Assembly: GCA_913061055.1 (NCBI GenBank)
Contig: CAJXVA010000046.1
Span: 1-33,236 of the forward strand
Source of the DNA: an uncultured Pseudomonadota bacterium
GTDB taxonomy: Bacteria > Myxococcota_A > Polyangia > Nannocystales > Nannocystaceae
Direction of reading: 5' to 3'
Length of the DNA stretch: 33,236 nucleotides
Below are positions 31,665 through 33,236 of this stretch, piece by piece. A program made the position numbers and the translations under genes. The notes below the pieces were generated by a model. It was not told the DNA's origin. It was given only the letters and a program-made list of their open reading frames with translations, and did not search any database. How positions within the stretch are numbered: position 1 is the stretch's first letter; each line of letters starts with the position of its first letter.

Positions 31665-32873
31665 CTAGGCCGGCGGGCAGGGCGGGCGACCGCAGTCGCG
31701 TCGAATCTCGATGTCGGAGCGCTCGTGGTCGAAGATCATCAGCTCGTCGACGGCACCGTCATACGCGCGGTCGGGCCGGGATGCGGGGTGTCCAATTCGC
31801 CCCTGGGTCCACTGCGGGCTTGGTGTGCTTCCTTCGGCGCTGTCGACGGATACGCCATCGATGAGCAGTGCACAGCTCGTAGCGGTCCAGCGGAACGCGA
31901 CGTGGGTCCAGCGGTCGGACTCGACGTCGGAGCCGACCAAGCTGCAGTTCACCCCGCCGGCAAAAACGCCGTCGACAAACGCTCTCCATTGGTACGGGTC
32001 TCCCGCCGCGGCGTGACCCACGTGTATGTGGAGGTCGGGTGTGTTGTTGCCAAACCCATCGCCCTGATCGTCGCTGATGTGGACGATGAACTTCGTGCAG
32101 TTTTCGGCACACGCCTCGTCGAGGACGTCGGGTTGGGCCCAGAACTCGATGGTGCCTTCGGACGCCGGAGCGCCATCGAGCGCAAGACGGGCGATGGTCT
32201 CGGCGATGTCGATCGTGTCTGGATGTCCGGCGTATTGCACCGCCGTCCCGAACGCCCCTTCGATGCCAAACGTGGGATCTCCGACGAGCGTTGCGACGGA
32301 GCCGGCGGCCTCATCGAGGGCGAACTCGGTGTCGCTTGCCTCGTCGAGACGGTACCAGGCGACGAGGCCTGGATTGTCCTCGCACTGAAGGTGGTCGGGC
32401 CGAACCCGGGGATCGCTGTCGTCGCAGTCGTCCGCGTTTTCAACGCTGCTCGGTGGAGCGTCGCACGCGATGACTGCGGTGGCATCTGCGTCCCCGAAAC
32501 CGTCGGCATCGGCGTCGGGAAACCACTCGAGGCTGGCGCACGTGTCGGTGCTGCTGAGTCCGCCCGTGCTCGAACTCGTGTCGGTGGTCAGGACGGGGCC
32601 CGTGCTGCTGGTGTCCGCCGAGGTTGTTGCGCTGCCGGTGTCCTCGACGCAACTCGCTGGGTTTGACCGCGCGTTGGGAGAGCGTCGAAGTCCGGAGGGG
32701 CAGGTGTCGTCTGGATAGGCGCAGACGCCGTCGGCAAGGCAGACCGCGGTGCCGCCCTCCCAATCACACTGGGCCGCGTCGCTGCACGCGAACGGATCGA
32801 TGGTGCATCCACCGGCACTGGCGGCAACAAACGCCACACCGAGTCGCAGCGCTGCGAATCTCAGAAGTGCCAC
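31665..32873 (-). CDS. Lipoprotein with LamG/concanavalin-like domain
   Basis: A 402-aa exported lipoprotein from a GTG start (32873) with lipobox AGGC. Cys-rich (ACSDAAQCDWEGG, VCAYPDDTC) and Ser/Thr linker segments follow. An acidic calcium-type stretch, DADADGFGDADATAVIAC, occurs near residues 119-136, resembling thrombospondin-3/MopE-like repeats. The C-terminal ~220 residues form a LamG/concanavalin-A-like lectin fold: GLVAWYRLDEASDTEFALDE, GTIEFWAQPD, WTHVAFRWTATSCALLIDGV and the final AVDELMIFDHE. It overlaps the upstream gene by 13 bases. A carbohydrate or matrix ligand is plausible. Confidence 0.88.
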   Translation of the reverse strand: MALLRFAALRLGVAFVAASAGGCTIDPFACSDAAQCDWEGGTAVCLADGVCAYPDDTCPSGLRRSPNARSNPASCVEDTGSATTSADTSSTGPVLTTDTSSSTGGLSSTDTCASLEWFPDADADGFGDADATAVIACDAPPSSVENADDCDDSDPRVRPDHLQCEDNPGLVAWYRLDEASDTEFALDEAAGSVATLVGDPTFGIEGAFGTAVQYAGHPDTIDIAETIARLALDGAPASEGTIEFWAQPDVLDEACAENCTKFIVHISDDQGDGFGNNTPDLHIHVGHAAAGDPYQWRAFVDGVFAGGVNCSLVGSDVESDRWTHVAFRWTATSCALLIDGVSVDSAEGSTPSPQWTQGRIGHPASRPDRAYDGAVDELMIFDHERSDIEIRRDCGRPPCPPA

Positions 32874-33216
32874 GTCAGTCCTCCGTCGCTGATGCGGCCG
32901 GTTCGGCCCCGGCGCGCGAGCACGCTGTAGCGGACGATGCCGCCGACCAGGAGCGCCGCACCGGCGCCGAGCAGGACAAATCCTGCGGTCGAGGTGTTGC
33001 GGACATCGGCTTCGCGACGGGCATGCGCGCGCTCGGTCTCCGCCTCCGGCGCATCGGTTGAGCCATTGGACACGAGCAGCAGACCCCCGCCGGTGATCGC
33101 TGCCACGCCCCCCACCGCAACCAGGACGCCTCCCCAGGGATCACGCGCCCACGAAACCCGACCGGAGCCGTCGTCCGCAGCGGCGGTGGGTGCAGGCGCC
33201 GCGGGCACAGGCGCGG
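32861..33216 (-). CDS. Membrane protein, C-terminal part only (5' end cut by contig end)
   Basis: About 118 residues of a larger protein: a Pro/Ala-rich stretch, then helix GGVLVAVGGVAAITGGGLLL, a polar loop with Ala/Glu/Arg (EAETERAHARREADVRN), then a second helix GFVLLGAGAALLVGGIVRYS, and a short basic tail ending LTWHF. This two-helix end is seen on many myxobacterial proteins that carry a large N-terminal region, absent here. Real sequence stops at 33216, where the adapter begins; any start further right is an artefact. It overlaps the lectin-like gene by 13 bases. Confidence 0.8.
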
Positions 33217-33236
33217 CTGTCTCTTATACACATCTC
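33217..33236. other. Illumina Nextera transposon mosaic end (adapter contamination)
   Basis: CTGTCTCTTATACACATCT (33217-33235) is the exact 19-base Nextera mosaic end read outward, and the final C fits the start of the adapter that follows it. It is not genomic. Read in reverse it gives codons for M-Y-K-R-Q, so the open frame 32875-33231 on the minus strand is false. Confidence 0.98.

Noticed and set aside
32875..33231. Minus-strand open frame starting M-Y-K-R-Q
   Set aside because: Its start is the Nextera adapter read in reverse, and the body is a shadow frame of the truncated membrane protein.
1..33236. CRISPR arrays, tRNA or rRNA genes, insertion sequences, prophage or attachment sites
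   Set aside because: I saw no spaced direct repeats, cloverleaf-like runs, transposase motifs or integrase genes. The only long direct repeat is the 66-bp start region of the tandem paralogues.

Overview
The window is very GC-rich bacterial DNA, most likely from a myxobacterium (Myxococcota, Nannocystaceae/Polyangia-like). The support is a MYXO-CTERM sorting tail on a metalloprotease (gene ending at 19668), about twelve proteins with lipobox signal peptides, several followed by Asp/Ser/Thr/Gly linkers, caspase-fold proteins, and an NtrC-type regulator. It is a draft-assembly contig, or the end of one: the last 20 bases are an Illumina Nextera transposon end, and both edge genes are cut. I see no tRNA, rRNA, CRISPR array, IS element or phage gene. 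Strand choice and gene spacing look like ordinary, mostly chromosomal DNA.

Layout. 1-924: a YtrA-type GntR regulator and a truncated ABC ATPase, with a 28-bp palindromic operator upstream. 1012-2688: a patatin-like phospholipase and a DUF4347-like caspase-fold protein. 2883-8406: a tightly coupled plus-strand operon of TPR lipoprotein, small exported protein, HupE/UreJ-type membrane protein, beta-propeller lipoprotein and DUF4331 protein, closed by a strong hairpin. 14750-8627 (minus strand): an RbfA-like ribosome factor overlapping an RtcB RNA ligase, then two tandem paralogous lipoproteins that end in a type IV pilin-like domain, then a secreted protein. The two lipoprotein genes share an almost identical 66-bp start region although their bodies have diverged.

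17546-15130: a secreted caspase-like protease coupled to a lipoprotein. 17761-21399: an M11-type metalloprotease with MYXO-CTERM, a TIGR02444/DUF2390 protein, and an extensin-like/peptidase lipoprotein. 21462-23827: a 55-aa protein, a CrtI/RetSat-like FAD oxidoreductase and a DUF4332 protein. 23910-26126: two divergent response regulators, one NtrC-type and one REC-HPt, with no histidine kinase nearby. 26142-28268: a vWA lipoprotein and two membrane-anchored unknowns, one with a pseudopilin-like tail. 28353-29321: IF-1 and a free-standing LeuA regulatory domain. 29328-33216: four lipoprotein or membrane genes in a minus-strand operon running off the contig.

The best candidate for an undescribed system is the RbfA-like/RtcB pair, which suggests repair of damaged 30S subunits or 16S rRNA. 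Next is the tandem lipoprotein-pilin fusion pair downstream of it. Both proposals are inferences from sequence and context.
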